DNA of 64,000 nucleotides from Paenibacillus pinistramenti (GCF_005869875.1 NZ_VAWG01000001.1:186001-250000), one strand, 5' to 3'. Counted from the first letter of the stretch, positions 43,103-52,613 are shown. The notes: generated from the letters alone by a model not told the origin. Numbers and translations are program-made.

Positions 43103-43978
43103 CTAATCCCCCGCAGGCCAGCAAAATACAGCAACCGTCCCGCGCCCCACATGGGCGCCGACAACGGCGCCGATTTCCGTGCGAACCACTTCATGCAGCG
43201 TAAAATGATTCCGCAGCTCGGCAAGAATCTCTTCGGCTCCTTCCGGGTTCACCGAATCCGCCAGACCCACATGGATATCCCTGATATCGCCGAAATCATT
43301 CCGGAAGAGCTCCATCATGCGGGCGATGGCTTTCTTCCGTCCTCTTGCTTTATCCACAGAATAAATAACGCCGTCTTCACCGACCGAAAGAATCGGCTTA
43401 ATGTTAAGCAAATTGCCCAGCAGTGCGGTCGCACGGCCAATCCGGCCGCCTTTCTGCAAATATTCAAGCGTATCGACCATAAAATACAAATGCCGAACCT
43501 CGCGCAAACGTTCCATTTCATGCAAAATAGCTGCTGCATCCGCTCCCTGGCTGGCAAGGCGCGCAGCAGCCGTAACCTGCAGGCCGAAGCCGTAGCTTGC
43601 ACATCTGGAATCGACGATATGAACATCGACCGGATGCCCAAGCTCCTCTTCCAGCATTTCTTTCCCCAGAAGCGCAGATTGGTAAGTACCGCTCATGCCG
43701 GAGGAGATGTGTATAGAAATGATGGAGCCCCCGGGATTATCCTCCAGCAGTCCGCGAAACACCTCAGCATACTGCGAAGGAGAGGTCTGGGAAGTTGTCG
43801 GCAGCTCCTTTGCATTCTCCAGCCTTTCATAGAACTCCGATGCAGTCAGATCCAGGCCCTCGCGGTAAGAGGTTTCACCAAACCGGACAACCATCGGTAT
43901 GACGTAGATCCCGTAAGCCTCTATGATGGATTTCGGCACATCGGCCGTACTGTCAGTTACGATAACGGGTTTCGTCAT
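43103..43978 (-). CDS. DegV-family fatty-acid-binding protein (FakB-type)
   Basis: DegV proteins bind a fatty acid and present it to the kinase FakA, giving acyl-phosphate for phospholipid synthesis. The 291-residue protein shows VIVTDSTADVPKSIIEAYGI, the TSQTSPSQYAEVF loop, IISIHISSGMSGTYQSAL (contact to the carboxylate) and YLQKGGRIGRATALLGNLLNIKP, all typical of the family. The ATG at 43978 follows GGGGGAT; the start lies about 30 bp behind the fakA stop codon. The direct neighbourhood with fakA supports the FakB role. Confidence 0.9.
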   Translation of the reverse strand: MTKPVIVTDSTADVPKSIIEAYGIYVIPMVVRFGETSYREGLDLTASEFYERLENAKELPTTSQTSPSQYAEVFRGLLEDNPGGSIISIHISSGMSGTYQSALLGKEMLEEELGHPVDVHIVDSRCASYGFGLQVTAAARLASQGADAAAILHEMERLREVRHLYFMVDTLEYLQKGGRIGRATALLGNLLNIKPILSVGEDGVIYSVDKARGRKKAIARMMELFRNDFGDIRDIHVGLADSVNPEGAEEILAELRNHFTLHEVVRTEIGAVVGAHVGRGTVAVFCWPAGD

Positions 43979-44009
43979 CTTTATCCCCCTATCTGCGGTC
44001 CCGGCCTGA

Positions 44010-45815
44010 TTACCCTTCCACCGAGAACAAATAATAGTAGATCGGCTGGCCGCCGGCGTGAGCCTCCACTTCGGCATCCGGATAACGCTCCCTGATCCAT
44101 TCTTTCAGCACCAGCGTATCTTCTTCCTTCGCTTCCTCGCCGGTCAGAATGGTCACGACCTCATCACCGTTCACGATCATTTTGGATAACAGCTCCTGGC
44201 AGGCGCCAATCAAATCTTCTTTGGTTGCTACGATTTTGGAATCTGCAATGCCGATGAAATGTCCGGCGCGGATTTCGAGCCCGTCAAACACCGTATCGCG
44301 GACCGCGTAGGTCACCTGGCCTGTTTTCACTTCGCTTACCGCTGCATTCATACGCCTTTCGTTCACCTGCACCTCGTCATCCTCCTGGAAAGCGAAGGCC
44401 GCTGCCATCCCCTGCGGGATACTCTTGCTCGGGATAACCGTAATGCTGCGTTCCCCTTCAAGCAGCTCGCGCGCCTGCTGCGCCGCCAGCACAATGTTCG
44501 AGTTGTTAGGCAGGATAAATACATGCTGTGCCGAAATGGACTGTACGGCATTCACGAAATCCTCGGTGCTCGGGTTCATTGTCTGTCCCCCGGACAACAC
44601 AATATCCACGCCAAGGCTCCGGAAAATTTCTGCGATCCCGTCTCCCGACGCGACGGCGATGAATCCGTAAGGAGCAACTTCGTCAGCCGGCAAAATAGCC
44701 GGGTCCTCCTGCCTTACCGGCTCAGCCGGAATATCCGCAAACAGCTCCGGAGCCGGCGCAATGTCCATACCCGCCGTCAGCAGTTCCCGGTGCTGTTCCC
44801 TCATATTCAAAATATGAATCTGCGTAATCTCCCCGTATTGGAGCGCCAGATTCAGCACCTCGCCAGGCGCTTTGGAGTGAACATGCACCTTGATGACCTC
44901 ATCATCCGCGATGACGATAATGGAATCCCCGTTAACAGCAAGCGCGCTGCGGAACGCATCTTCCGAGAAGCTTGCACGGGAACCCCCGCCCAGCTTGCGG
45001 TTGATGAAAAATTCCATGTCATACAAGAATTCAATGTCTTCTGTCTCCAGCTTGGCCTGGGCGGACACCGGAACCTCTGCGGCATTTCTTGGCGCAGAGC
45101 TTCTTGGTGAAGGAACGCCCGCTTGTTCAGCCTTAATAACAGCAGACGGCTCTGCAGCCTGTCCTTCAGACCGGCGCTCTCCGGAGGAGTGGCCCGTCAA
45201 TTCGTTCAAATAATCGGCAAATCCCTGATAAATATAAACAAGACCCTGTCCGCCCGAATCCACTACCCCTACCTGTTTCAGCACAGGCAGCTGTTCCGGC
45301 GTCTGGGCCAGCGCTTCCTTCGCTTTAGCCAGAACCGCATTCATCAGTTCCGCTATATCTGTTGTGCGGCGGGAATAATAAACCGCTTGCTTCGCCGCCT
45401 CTCTCGCTACCGTTAAGATCGTCCCCTCAACCGGTTTAACAACGGCTTTATAGGCAGTATCCACCCCGCTCTGCAGCGCTGAAGCAAACTGGACTGCATT
45501 TAATTCTTCGGATGACGCTGCATAACGACTGAATCCGCGGAACAATTGGGACAAAATAACTCCTGAATTCCCGCGGGCACCCATCAGCAGTCCCTTGGAA
45601 AGAATCGCAGCTCTGGTTCCGACACCTCCGGTGTCCTGTTTACGCAGCTCCGTTACCCCGTTTGTCATTGTCAAATTCATATTGGTTCCTGTATCTCCGT
45701 CAGGTACCGGAAATACGTTTAGTGAATTGACATGCTCGGCATGTCTGTGCAGCTGCTCCGCGCCGGACAGAACCATCGCGCTGAAATCTGTTCCATTTAG
45801 AGAACGCTTACTCAA
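44010..45815 (-). CDS. fakA: Fatty acid kinase FakA (DAK2/DhaL domain, YloV)
   Basis: FakA phosphorylates fatty acids bound to FakB. The 601-residue protein has an N-terminal DhaL kinase domain (about 8-200) with the Mg/nucleotide motif PVPDGDTGTNMNLTM and GARGNSGVILSQLF, a middle domain (about 260-360) and the C-terminal DegV-interacting domain (about 390-600, with ILPNNSNIVLAAQQA). The segment about 200-255 is a variable linker. A TTG at 45815 serves as start, with AAGGGG 8 bases upstream. The gene is followed by the DegV-family gene and recG. Its transcript seems to have a leader with several terminator-like hairpins. Confidence 0.92.
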   Translation of the reverse strand: MSKRSLNGTDFSAMVLSGAEQLHRHAEHVNSLNVFPVPDGDTGTNMNLTMTNGVTELRKQDTGGVGTRAAILSKGLLMGARGNSGVILSQLFRGFSRYAASSEELNAVQFASALQSGVDTAYKAVVKPVEGTILTVAREAAKQAVYYSRRTTDIAELMNAVLAKAKEALAQTPEQLPVLKQVGVVDSGGQGLVYIYQGFADYLNELTGHSSGERRSEGQAAEPSAVIKAEQAGVPSPRSSAPRNAAEVPVSAQAKLETEDIEFLYDMEFFINRKLGGGSRASFSEDAFRSALAVNGDSIIVIADDEVIKVHVHSKAPGEVLNLALQYGEITQIHILNMREQHRELLTAGMDIAPAPELFADIPAEPVRQEDPAILPADEVAPYGFIAVASGDGIAEIFRSLGVDIVLSGGQTMNPSTEDFVNAVQSISAQHVFILPNNSNIVLAAQQARELLEGERSITVIPSKSIPQGMAAAFAFQEDDEVQVNERRMNAAVSEVKTGQVTYAVRDTVFDGLEIRAGHFIGIADSKIVATKEDLIGACQELLSKMIVNGDEVVTILTGEEAKEEDTLVLKEWIRERYPDAEVEAHAGGQPIYYYLFSVEG

Positions 45816-45915
45816 TGAGAATTCCCCTTCCTAGCTTAATACGCCTTATCAGAGTGATACTTAAAGCGGCATGCTTCCTGCAGCCGATCACTCCCGACTC
45901 CTAATTATTTTCTAT

Positions 45916-45933
45916 AAAAACCGGCCCTGCCGG
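45916..45933 (-). terminator. Terminator-like hairpin C in the fakA leader
   Basis: CCGGC (45921-45925) and GCCGG (45929-45933) form a perfect 5-bp stem with a 3-base loop; TTTTT follows on the minus strand, about 100 bases before the fakA start codon. Confidence 0.6.
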
Positions 45934-46052
45934 AAATTCCTGACGCCAGATCTTTCTTATCGTTTCAATCAAAAAAATCAAATGGTTTGTCAGGTCAAGC
46001 GGTCCCCCGGCCAGCAATAACCGGCCGGCCTGACCCAGGCCGCATCCAGAAC

Positions 46053-46085
46053 AAAAATTCCCTGAGCGGCAAGCCGCCTTAGGGA
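46053..46085 (-). terminator. Terminator-like hairpin A in the fakA leader
   Basis: GCGGC pairs with GCCGC and TCCCT with AGGGA (46059-46085); on the minus strand ATTTTTGTT follows. Confidence 0.65.
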
Positions 46086-46103
46086 TGCCCGGCTTTAAAC
46101 AAC

Positions 46104-46109
46104 ATTGTA
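46104..46109 (-). promoter_or_regulatory. Predicted -10 of the fakA leader transcript
   Basis: TACAAT on the minus strand, with TTTATT 17 bases upstream as a modest -35. It is divergent from the rpmB promoter, about 65 bp away. Confidence 0.45.
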
Positions 46110-46173
46110 CTATAAGAACAAAGATAAATAAATAAAAGATGACATCGGACCGTAAATTATGTTTACCGGGCGG

Positions 46174-46203
46174 TTGACGTAGCTTTTTTTGCTGTGATAT
46201 TAT
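46174..46203 (+). promoter_or_regulatory. Predicted promoter of rpmB
   Basis: TTGACG (46174-46179), an 18-bp spacer and TATTAT (46198-46203), 55 bp before the rpmB start codon. Confidence 0.7.
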
Positions 46204-46257
46204 ATTAAAAGTGTTGTGTTTTCAAGATGATTGTCTTGGAATAAGGAGGTGTAATGA

Positions 46258-46446
46258 ATGTCCCGCAAATGTTATGTAACTGGCAAGAAACCAAGCACCG
46301 GTAACCACGTTTCCCACGCAAACAACCGTAACCGCCGTTCTTGGGGCGTAAACGTGCAGAAGGTACGGATCCTGGTAGACGGTAAACCAAAGCGTGTTTA
46401 CGTCAGCACCCGTGCACTTAAATCCGGTAAAGTAACCCGCGTTTAA
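46258..46446 (+). CDS. rpmB: 50S ribosomal protein L28
   Basis: L28 is a small basic protein of the large ribosomal subunit. The 62-residue sequence [20 protein letters not shown] with [17 protein letters not shown] and the C-terminal [12 protein letters not shown] is diagnostic. It has one N-terminal Cys only (no CxxC zinc pairs), the zinc-independent form. The ATG at 46258 follows AAGGAGGTG. It is a single gene on the plus strand with its own promoter and terminator, inside a block of minus-strand genes. Confidence 0.97.
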   Translation: MSRKCYVTGKKPSTGNHVSHANNRNRRSWGVNVQKVRILVDGKPKRVYVSTRALKSGKVTRV

Positions 46447-46464
46447 TCACATGCGCATATAAGC

Positions 46465-46497
46465 AAAAAGCACCTTGTTCAAAGAGGTGCTTTTTTT
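46465..46497 (+). terminator. Terminator of rpmB
   Basis: GCACCT (46470-46475) pairs with AGGTGC (46485-46490), flanked by AAAAA before and TTTTTTT after. Confidence 0.92.
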
Positions 46498-46559
46498 CAT
46501 GCCTTTGTGCGGGACGGCGCAGGGAGATCCCTACGCTCGGCTCCGGCAGCTTGGTTTCT

Positions 46560-46640
46560 TCAATTCTTCTGGAATGTATTCAAAACAGCCTTCACAAAAC
46601 CTCCCAAAAACTTCGGCAGCTTAAACGTGTAAAATTTCAT
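46560..46640 (-). CDS. spoVM: Stage V sporulation protein M
   Basis: SpoVM is a 26-residue amphipathic peptide that recognises the curvature of the forespore and anchors the spore coat basement layer protein SpoIVA. The translation MKFYTFKLPKFLGGFVKAVL followed by NTFQKN matches the B. subtilis peptide (MKFYTIKLPKFLGGIVRAML...) closely, including the Pro at position 9 needed for its deep membrane insertion. The ATG at 46640 has GGGAGG upstream. It lies between rpmB and rpe as in other Bacilli. Confidence 0.95.
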   Translation of the reverse strand: MKFYTFKLPKFLGGFVKAVLNTFQKN

Positions 46641-46713
46641 AATTCACCCTCCCCATCGTTCTCACCATTACCATATGCGGATCAGAGTCCCCGAGTCCCG
46701 GTTAGCAAACAAA

Positions 46714-46752
46714 AAATGGTTACATGAGAAACGCCTGCTCATGTAACCATTT
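46714..46752 (-). terminator. Strong terminator after rpe
   Basis: AAATGGTTACATGAG (46714-46728) pairs perfectly with CTCATGTAACCATTT (46738-46752). On the minus strand TTTTTTG follows. It ends the rlmN-to-rpe unit and separates it from spoVM. Confidence 0.9.
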
Positions 46753-46837
46753 CTATGCGAAACGGACACCGCCTATGCCAAACGCTTCCCGGCAGTGCTC
46801 GTCCTTTTCCGATTAATAAAGAATGATTTCGTAAGGA

Positions 46838-47506
46838 TCAGCTCCCAATCACAGCCACGCTTTCACGAATCTCACGGATGGCTTCAGCGCGGTCGCTGCG
46901 TCCAAACACAGCGCTGCCCGCCACCAATACATCGGCACCCGCTTCAACGACAATCGGCGCTGTCTCCGCTGTAATGCCTCCGTCTACTTCGATATGAAGG
47001 CTGGCTATTCCGCGCTCCTGCTGGAGCTTGCGGATGGCGGCGATTTTGCGAACTGTTGCCGGGATAAAGGCCTGTCCGCCAAAACCCGGGTTCACAGTCA
47101 TGACCAGCACCATGTCCACATCTTCAAGCACCTGCTCAATCGCCGAAACCGGTGTGCCCGGATTAAGCGCTACACCTGCTTTGACGCCGTGTTCCTTGAT
47201 TAGATGCAGAACACGGTGAAGATGCACGCAGGCCTCGGCATGCACCGTAATCATGTAGGCTCCGGCTTTGGCAAAGGCCGGAATATAATTTTCCGGATTC
47301 TCGATCATCAAATGCACATCCAGCGGTTTCTTCGCAATGGGAGCAATCGCATCCATGACGATTGGACCAAAGGTCAGGTTCGGAACAAAATGGCCGTCCA
47401 TGACGTCCACATGAATCCAGTCTGCTCCTGCTGCTTCCACTTCCACAATCTCGGCGCCCAGCTTGTCAAAACGGGCGGATAAAATAGATGGTGCAATATA
47501 AACCAT
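46838..47506 (-). CDS. rpe: Ribulose-phosphate 3-epimerase
   Basis: This enzyme interconverts D-ribulose 5-phosphate and D-xylulose 5-phosphate in the pentose phosphate pathway. The 222-residue TIM barrel has [35 protein letters not shown] (catalytic Asp and metal His), [23 protein letters not shown] and the second catalytic Asp in HIEVDGGI, with the phosphate site AGSAVFG. It is directly behind rsgA (3 bp), in the usual prkC-rsgA-rpe order. Confidence 0.96.
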   Translation of the reverse strand: MVYIAPSILSARFDKLGAEIVEVEAAGADWIHVDVMDGHFVPNLTFGPIVMDAIAPIAKKPLDVHLMIENPENYIPAFAKAGAYMITVHAEACVHLHRVLHLIKEHGVKAGVALNPGTPVSAIEQVLEDVDMVLVMTVNPGFGGQAFIPATVRKIAAIRKLQQERGIASLHIEVDGGITAETAPIVVEAGADVLVAGSAVFGRSDRAEAIREIRESVAVIGS

Positions 47507-47509
47507 AAG

Positions 47510-48406
47510 TCAGTACCTCCGCTTCTTGTCTTTCATTTCCTGGTAGAATTCCACATAGTGCTCATAACGGCTTGCCGCTATGGCGCCTGATTCAACTGCT
47601 TCCCGCACTCGGCAGGCCGGCTCGTGCAGATGGCTGCAGCCCCGGAATTTGCACTGCTCCGCATAAGGGGCAAATTCGATAAAGCACGGCGAAAGCTCGT
47701 CCACGCCAAGCTCCAGAAAGTCGAGCTGGCTGAAGCCGGGCGTATCCGCGACATAAGCGCCATTTCCGAGCTCGATCAGTTCAACATGCCGGGTGGTATG
47801 CCGCCCCCGTCCAAGCCGCATGCTGATTTCGCTCGTTTCAAGCGTAAGGCCAGGAAGCATGGCATTCAGCAGGGAGGACTTGCCGACTCCGGATTGTCCG
47901 GCGAAGACGCTGATATGACCGGCCAGCTTCTCCTTAACCAGCTCCATTCCCCTGCCTTCCAGCGAACTGGTGACAAAGACCTCATAGCCGGCACGCTCAT
48001 AAAGCTGCACGGTACCGGCAATCAGTTCGTCTTCATATCCGTCCATCAAATCGCCTTTAGTAAGGCAGATGAGCGCACGAAGCCCCGCGTGCTCAATATG
48101 TACAAGAAATTTATCGAGCAGCTGCAAATTCAGATCAGGCTCCCTTACGGAAAAGAGCAGCACAGCCAGACTGGCATTTGCCACAGGAGGACGGATCAGC
48201 TCCGTCTCCCGCGGCAAAAGTTCATCCACTGTGCCTTCCCCGTTTTCAGTAGGCGTAAAGATTACGCGGTCCCCCACAAGCGGGGTCAGGCCTTTTTTCT
48301 TAAATATCCCGCGCCCGCGGCACTGTACCGTATCCTCGGATGCTGCCGAATCGGGTTTTACATAATAATAACCGCTCAATGCTTTAACGATTAAACCTTC
48401 AGGCAT
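47510..48406 (-). CDS. rsgA: Ribosome small subunit-dependent GTPase A
   Basis: RsgA is a late 30S-subunit assembly GTPase. The 298-residue protein has an N-terminal OB fold (about 1-65), a circularly permuted GTPase with G4 CLTKGDLMD before G1 GQSGVGKSSLLNAML and G3 VADTPGFSQLD, and a C-terminal zinc finger CKFRGCSHLHEPACRV. The ATG at 48406 behind GCGAGG is chosen; an ATG six codons earlier has no ribosome site. It sits between prkC and rpe as in other Bacilli; RsgA is itself a known PrkC substrate in B. subtilis. Confidence 0.96.
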   Translation of the reverse strand: MPEGLIVKALSGYYYVKPDSAASEDTVQCRGRGIFKKKGLTPLVGDRVIFTPTENGEGTVDELLPRETELIRPPVANASLAVLLFSVREPDLNLQLLDKFLVHIEHAGLRALICLTKGDLMDGYEDELIAGTVQLYERAGYEVFVTSSLEGRGMELVKEKLAGHISVFAGQSGVGKSSLLNAMLPGLTLETSEISMRLGRGRHTTRHVELIELGNGAYVADTPGFSQLDFLELGVDELSPCFIEFAPYAEQCKFRGCSHLHEPACRVREAVESGAIAASRYEHYVEFYQEMKDKKRRY

Positions 48407-48451
48407 GAGGTTCCTCGCTTTCATGGGACTGCTGTCTGGGCATCATTAATT

Positions 48452-50644
48452 TCACTTGGTTTTTCCCTTGTGATTTCCGTTGTTGCCGTTATTGCCATTG
48501 CCATTGCCATTAGACTTCACGGAGACAAGGCTGTTCCCGCTGCTGCTGGTACTGCTGGAATCATTGCCAGCCATTCCCGTAACATCATTCCCCGTTTCAT
48601 CCCCGTTTGATTCAGATGGCTGGGGATCTACCGATTCCTGAGGCTCAGCAGCAGCCGGCAGTTCAGGGGTTGGAACCGTACCTTGCTTGGCGTCAATATA
48701 CGAAACCGCATAAGTATTAAAGAGCTGGCCGTCGCGGTATACGCTGACCGTCGCATCCTTGTTCGGAGCCAAGACCAGGTCCACAGACAAAGTCTGCTCG
48801 GTGTTAATCGTCTTCGTGCCCCATTCCTGGTTATCTCCGCGCGCATCACTGAATACGATGCGGATTTTGCTGTTCTTGTCGGACTCAGCCGGTGCTACAG
48901 GAACGCCGTAAGAGTAATTAACCGCATCCTCCGGATATCCTGTACTGAAGGTTAAAGTAACCTCCGCGCCAGGCTCAACCGATTCACCAGATTCATACGG
49001 CCATTGTTCAATCACTTTGCCCTTCTCCACCGTGAAGCTCGACTCTTCCTTGGTTACCATGGTTAATCCCAGATCGTCCAGCTTGCTCTTGGCCGACTGT
49101 TCGTCCAGTCCGGTTAAATCCGGCATCTTCACCAGCTCCTGGCCTTTGCTGACCGTCAGATGAACTGAAGCCGAATCCGGATCAAAATCGCTGCCTGACG
49201 CAGGCTCCTGGCTGATAATCTTGCCTTCCTCAACACTGTCGCTGTACTCTTCCGTGCTGGAGATAGCAGTGTCCTTCACTCCAAGCTGAACCAGCTGCTG
49301 CTTCGCCTCATCCAGCGTGAGCCCGCTCAAATCAATCATCTTCTCCAGCGGCTTCTCAATGCTGACCGTAAGGTCGATTAAAGCCCCTTCTTTAACCTCG
49401 GTGCCTTCCGGCTTGCTCTGCTCATACACAACATCCGGATCGTAATCCTTGTTGTAGGCCTGCTTGACATTGCCGACGGCAAGGCCCAGCTCGGTCAGCT
49501 TCACTTTCGCTTCATCCTGGGTCAGGCCGATCAAATTCGGCACCTTCACATCAGGCACTTCCAGCTGGCTTTTGAAATACCAGGCCATGCCTCCAAGTAT
49601 AAGTATAATAGCCAACACGATAGCAGCCCATATGAACGGCTTCCTGGACGGCTTCTTGGCAACCGGCTCCTTGTCTTTGGACGGTTCCGCCGATGCCGGC
49701 GCACTCTCATAGTCACGGCTTCTTCTGCCGGGCACCGCAGCCATCTGCTGAGGCTTAATAGCAGGGATAATGCGCGTGCTCTCTTCATCTTCTAAGCCAA
49801 ACTCCAGCTTCGGCTCTGTTCTGCGTTCCGGCAGGAGGCATGTCTCCAAATCCAGCAGCATTTCTTTCGCTGAAGAATAGCGTTCGCCCGGATTTTTCCG
49901 CATGGATTTGAAAATAATATTCTCGACGCTCTGCGGAATCATCGGATTAACCCGGCGCGGCTCCTCAAAGTCCTCCTGCAGATGCTTCAAGGCCACGCTA
50001 ATCGGGCTTTCACCCAGAAAGGGAAGCTTGCCAGTCAGCATTTGATAGAGCACAATTCCGAGTGAATACAAGTCCGATTTCTCCCCAGCGGTCACACCCT
50101 TGGCGTGTTCCGGCGAGAAATAATGCACAGAACCCACAACCGAGCCGGTCTGGGTAATGGTGGCTGAAGTTACCGCCCGTGCAATCCCGAAGTCGGTTAC
50201 TTTCACCCGTCCGTTGCGGCCAATCAAGATATTATGAGGTTTAATATCACGGTGAATGATCTGATTGTGATGGGCGTGGTCGAGCGCATCGCAGATTTGC
50301 GCGGCAATGCGTACCGCTTCATCCACCTGCAGCGGGGCACGCTCCTTGATAATCTCATTCAGGTTCTGGCCTTCGACATATTCCATGACGATGTAATGAA
50401 CATCGCCTTCTTCACCTACATCATAAATACTGACAACGTTTGGATGGGACAAGGACGCAGCCGACTGCGCTTCACGCCGAAACCGGCGGATAAACTCCTC
50501 ATCATTGACAAACTGCTGTCTCAGCACCTTAACCGCAACATGCCGGTTCAGCAGCAAATCCTGGGCTTTATAGACGAGAGCCATGCCGCCTCCGCCGATA
50601 CGCTCAAGAATCTGGTAGCGGCCCCCGATTTCGTGCCCGATCAT
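48452..50644 (-). CDS. prkC: Ser/Thr protein kinase PrkC with PASTA repeats
   Basis: This membrane kinase senses peptidoglycan fragments and controls germination and cell-wall homeostasis. The 730-residue protein has a cytoplasmic Hanks-type kinase domain (1-270) with Lys39, the catalytic Asp133 in HRDIKPHN and Asp151 in DFG, a membrane segment near 340-360 (FIWAAIVLAIILILGGMAWY), and three PASTA repeats (about 368-575, beginning VPNLIGLTQDEA, MIDLSGLTLDEA and MPDLTGLDEQSA). A beta-rich domain (about 585-665) and a Ser/Asn/Gly-rich tail ending in NGNGNNGNNGNHKGKTK follow. It overlaps prpC by 4 bases, so kinase and phosphatase are coupled. Confidence 0.96.
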   Translation of the reverse strand: MIGHEIGGRYQILERIGGGGMALVYKAQDLLLNRHVAVKVLRQQFVNDEEFIRRFRREAQSAASLSHPNVVSIYDVGEEGDVHYIVMEYVEGQNLNEIIKERAPLQVDEAVRIAAQICDALDHAHHNQIIHRDIKPHNILIGRNGRVKVTDFGIARAVTSATITQTGSVVGSVHYFSPEHAKGVTAGEKSDLYSLGIVLYQMLTGKLPFLGESPISVALKHLQEDFEEPRRVNPMIPQSVENIIFKSMRKNPGERYSSAKEMLLDLETCLLPERRTEPKLEFGLEDEESTRIIPAIKPQQMAAVPGRRSRDYESAPASAEPSKDKEPVAKKPSRKPFIWAAIVLAIILILGGMAWYFKSQLEVPDVKVPNLIGLTQDEAKVKLTELGLAVGNVKQAYNKDYDPDVVYEQSKPEGTEVKEGALIDLTVSIEKPLEKMIDLSGLTLDEAKQQLVQLGVKDTAISSTEEYSDSVEEGKIISQEPASGSDFDPDSASVHLTVSKGQELVKMPDLTGLDEQSAKSKLDDLGLTMVTKEESSFTVEKGKVIEQWPYESGESVEPGAEVTLTFSTGYPEDAVNYSYGVPVAPAESDKNSKIRIVFSDARGDNQEWGTKTINTEQTLSVDLVLAPNKDATVSVYRDGQLFNTYAVSYIDAKQGTVPTPELPAAAEPQESVDPQPSESNGDETGNDVTGMAGNDSSSTSSSGNSLVSVKSNGNGNGNNGNNGNHKGKTK

Positions 50645-51426
50645 AAACTCAACTCCTTTGTGCCGGATCCAGGTGTATCGGGCTGCAATTCCAGCAGGAC
50701 AACCGTAATATTGTCTTCCCCGCCGGCGTCAAGGGCAAGCGAAACCAGCCGTTCTGCCCGCTCTCTCAAGGAACAGCCCTGCAGGCCGAGCGTCCGGTTA
50801 ATATCCTGGGCGGGCACATAGCTGCTAAGGCCATCGCTGCAGACCATGAGGATTTCTTCTTCCTCCAGAGTAACCGGATATAAATCCACTTCAACACTGG
50901 CGTCCGTTCCGAGCGCCCGCATGATAATATTTCTGCGCGGATGTACGCTTGCTTCTTCCGCACTGATCTGCTTGCTCTTGACCAGTTCATTGACCAGGGT
51001 ATGATCTTCGGTCAGCTGAACACTTGTCCCATGTTTGAATTTATAAGCCCGGCTGTCGCCGATATGGCCGATTACGCCGCCGGAGGGCCCGAGCAGAACG
51101 GCCACAACCGTAGTGCCCATGCTGCGGAGCTCTTCGTGTGCGGAGGCCGTTTCGTAAATGACTTTATTGGCATGCAGAATGGCTTCCTTTAATGCGATCC
51201 CGCAGGCATCCGGATTCAGATGCGGAGAAATTTCGAACAAATCCGCCGTAATCGTCTCTACAGCAAGACGGCTGGCTGTATCGCCAGCCTGGTGGCCGCC
51301 CATGCCGTCTGCAACAATCCCAAGCGTGTACCCCTGCTCCAGACTGACGACGGAGAAAGAATCTTCGTTAACGGACCGGATATGACCGATATTGGTTACA
51401 CTCACACTATTGATCAAGGATCTCAC
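50641..51426 (-). CDS. prpC: PP2C-type Ser/Thr phosphatase PrpC
   Basis: PrpC removes phosphate from PrkC and its substrates. The 261-residue protein has the PP2C metal-binding residues in VNEDSF (Asp), [25 protein letters not shown] and [13 protein letters not shown]. It overlaps rlmN upstream and prkC downstream by 4 bases each (ATGA), so it is translated together with both. Confidence 0.96.
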   Translation of the reverse strand: MRSLINSVSVTNIGHIRSVNEDSFSVVSLEQGYTLGIVADGMGGHQAGDTASRLAVETITADLFEISPHLNPDACGIALKEAILHANKVIYETASAHEELRSMGTTVVAVLLGPSGGVIGHIGDSRAYKFKHGTSVQLTEDHTLVNELVKSKQISAEEASVHPRRNIIMRALGTDASVEVDLYPVTLEEEEILMVCSDGLSSYVPAQDINRTLGLQGCSLRERAERLVSLALDAGGEDNITVVLLELQPDTPGSGTKELSL

Positions 51427-52469
51427 CTCGCCTTAGACTCCATATGCTTAGCCCGCAGCTGGCCGCAGGCGGCGGCAATATCATGCCCCTGTTCCCGGCG
51501 GATCGTTACATTGATGCCATTGTCCGCCAGGACACGCTGGAATTTGAAGATATCATTGCGGGATGTCCGGACATATTTGCGTTCCGGAACGTGGTTAACC
51601 GGAATCAGATTGACATGGCACAGCATGTCTTTAAGCACGGACGCGAGCTCCTCTGCATGCTCCGGCTGGTCGTTGACGCCGCCGATCAAGGCATACTCGA
51701 AGGAAATCCGCCGTCCCGTCTTAGCCTGGTAATAACGCAGCGACTCCATCACGTCGTCAAACGGATAGCGGCGGTTAACCGGCATCAGTTTGGAGCGCAG
51801 AGCGTCATTTGGCGCGTGGATGGAAATGGCCAGATTAATCTGGGTTCCTTCATCTGCGAACTTGTAAATGCTCGGCACGATGCCGCTGGTCGATACGGTG
51901 ATGTGCCGTTGGCCGATGTTCAGCCCTTTCTCATGAATCATCAGGCGGAGAAACTTCATCGTATTGTCATAGTTCTCAAACGGTTCTCCGGTGCCCATAA
52001 TAACAATGCTGCTGACCCGCTCTCCGCGTTCGTCCAGAATTTGCTGGGCCTTGACCACCTGGGCCACGATCTCGCCTGCAGTCAGGTCGCGCTTTAACCC
52101 GCCAAGCGTCGAGGCGCAGAAGGTGCAGCCGATCCGGCAGCCGACCTGAGTCGTTACGCAGATGCTGTTGCCGTAGTTGTGCTTCATGATTACCGTTTCG
52201 ATCGCATGATCGTCATGCAGCCCGAACAGGAACTTCACCGTTCCGTCCTTGGACTCGAATTTGGTGATTTCGTTCAGCGTAACGAACTGAAACTGGTCGT
52301 TCAGCTTCTGGCGCAGCGTCTTGGACAAATTGGTCATTTCATCAAAAGAATTAACACGTTTCACATAAATCCATTCAAAAATCTGGCCGCCGCGAAAAGC
52401 CGGTTCGCCCTGCTCAACCGCCCACGCCTGCAGCTCCTCTAGGGTAAAATCATATATAAAAGGTTTCAT
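51423..52469 (-). CDS. rlmN: 23S rRNA (adenine2503-C2)-methyltransferase RlmN
   Basis: This radical-SAM enzyme methylates A2503 of 23S rRNA and A37 of some tRNAs. The 348-residue protein has the cluster motif [11 protein letters not shown] (C-x3-C-x2-C), the SAM-binding [13 protein letters not shown], and the C-terminal methyl-accepting Cys in [13 protein letters not shown]. The ATG at 52469 lacks a perfect ribosome site (CAGGTGAGTGA). It starts the rlmN-prpC-prkC-rsgA-rpe unit after the terminator that follows rsmB. Confidence 0.96.
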   Translation of the reverse strand: MKPFIYDFTLEELQAWAVEQGEPAFRGGQIFEWIYVKRVNSFDEMTNLSKTLRQKLNDQFQFVTLNEITKFESKDGTVKFLFGLHDDHAIETVIMKHNYGNSICVTTQVGCRIGCTFCASTLGGLKRDLTAGEIVAQVVKAQQILDERGERVSSIVIMGTGEPFENYDNTMKFLRLMIHEKGLNIGQRHITVSTSGIVPSIYKFADEGTQINLAISIHAPNDALRSKLMPVNRRYPFDDVMESLRYYQAKTGRRISFEYALIGGVNDQPEHAEELASVLKDMLCHVNLIPVNHVPERKYVRTSRNDIFKFQRVLADNGINVTIRREQGHDIAAACGQLRAKHMESKAR

Positions 52470-52572
52470 TATTCACTCACCTGTTCTAATTAATGTATGC
52501 TGCCGTCTAGGGTGACATGATCAATCATTCTTCCCATTTTAGCATAAATCGGACACACACTAAAGAGGAAAT

Positions 52573-52597
52573 AACCCGCCAGATGGACTGGCGGGTT
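52573..52597 (-). terminator. Terminator after rsmB
   Basis: AACCCGCCAG (52573-52582) pairs perfectly with CTGGCGGGTT (52588-52597); ATTTCC follows on the minus strand. The weak T tract may allow read-through into rlmN. Confidence 0.75.
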
Positions 52598-52613
52598 GTA
52601 ATAAAAGATCAGC

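Larger units (their letters stand above)
45816..46103 (-). promoter_or_regulatory. fakA leader with stacked terminator-like hairpins
   Basis: No gene is seen in this 290-base stretch. Read on the minus strand from the promoter: hairpin A at 46085-46059 (TCCCTAAGGCGGC/GCCGCTCAGGGA) followed by ATTTTTG; structure B at about 46035-45990 (outer GTCAGG/CCTGAC, inner CCGGCC/GGCCGG), with T7 about 13 bases later (45977-45971); hairpin C at 45933-45921 (CCGGC-3 bp-GCCGG) followed by TTTTT. Each could stop transcription before fakA. They may mark an attenuator or a small RNA. An asp23/yloU gene, common at this place in relatives, is absent. Confidence 0.5.
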
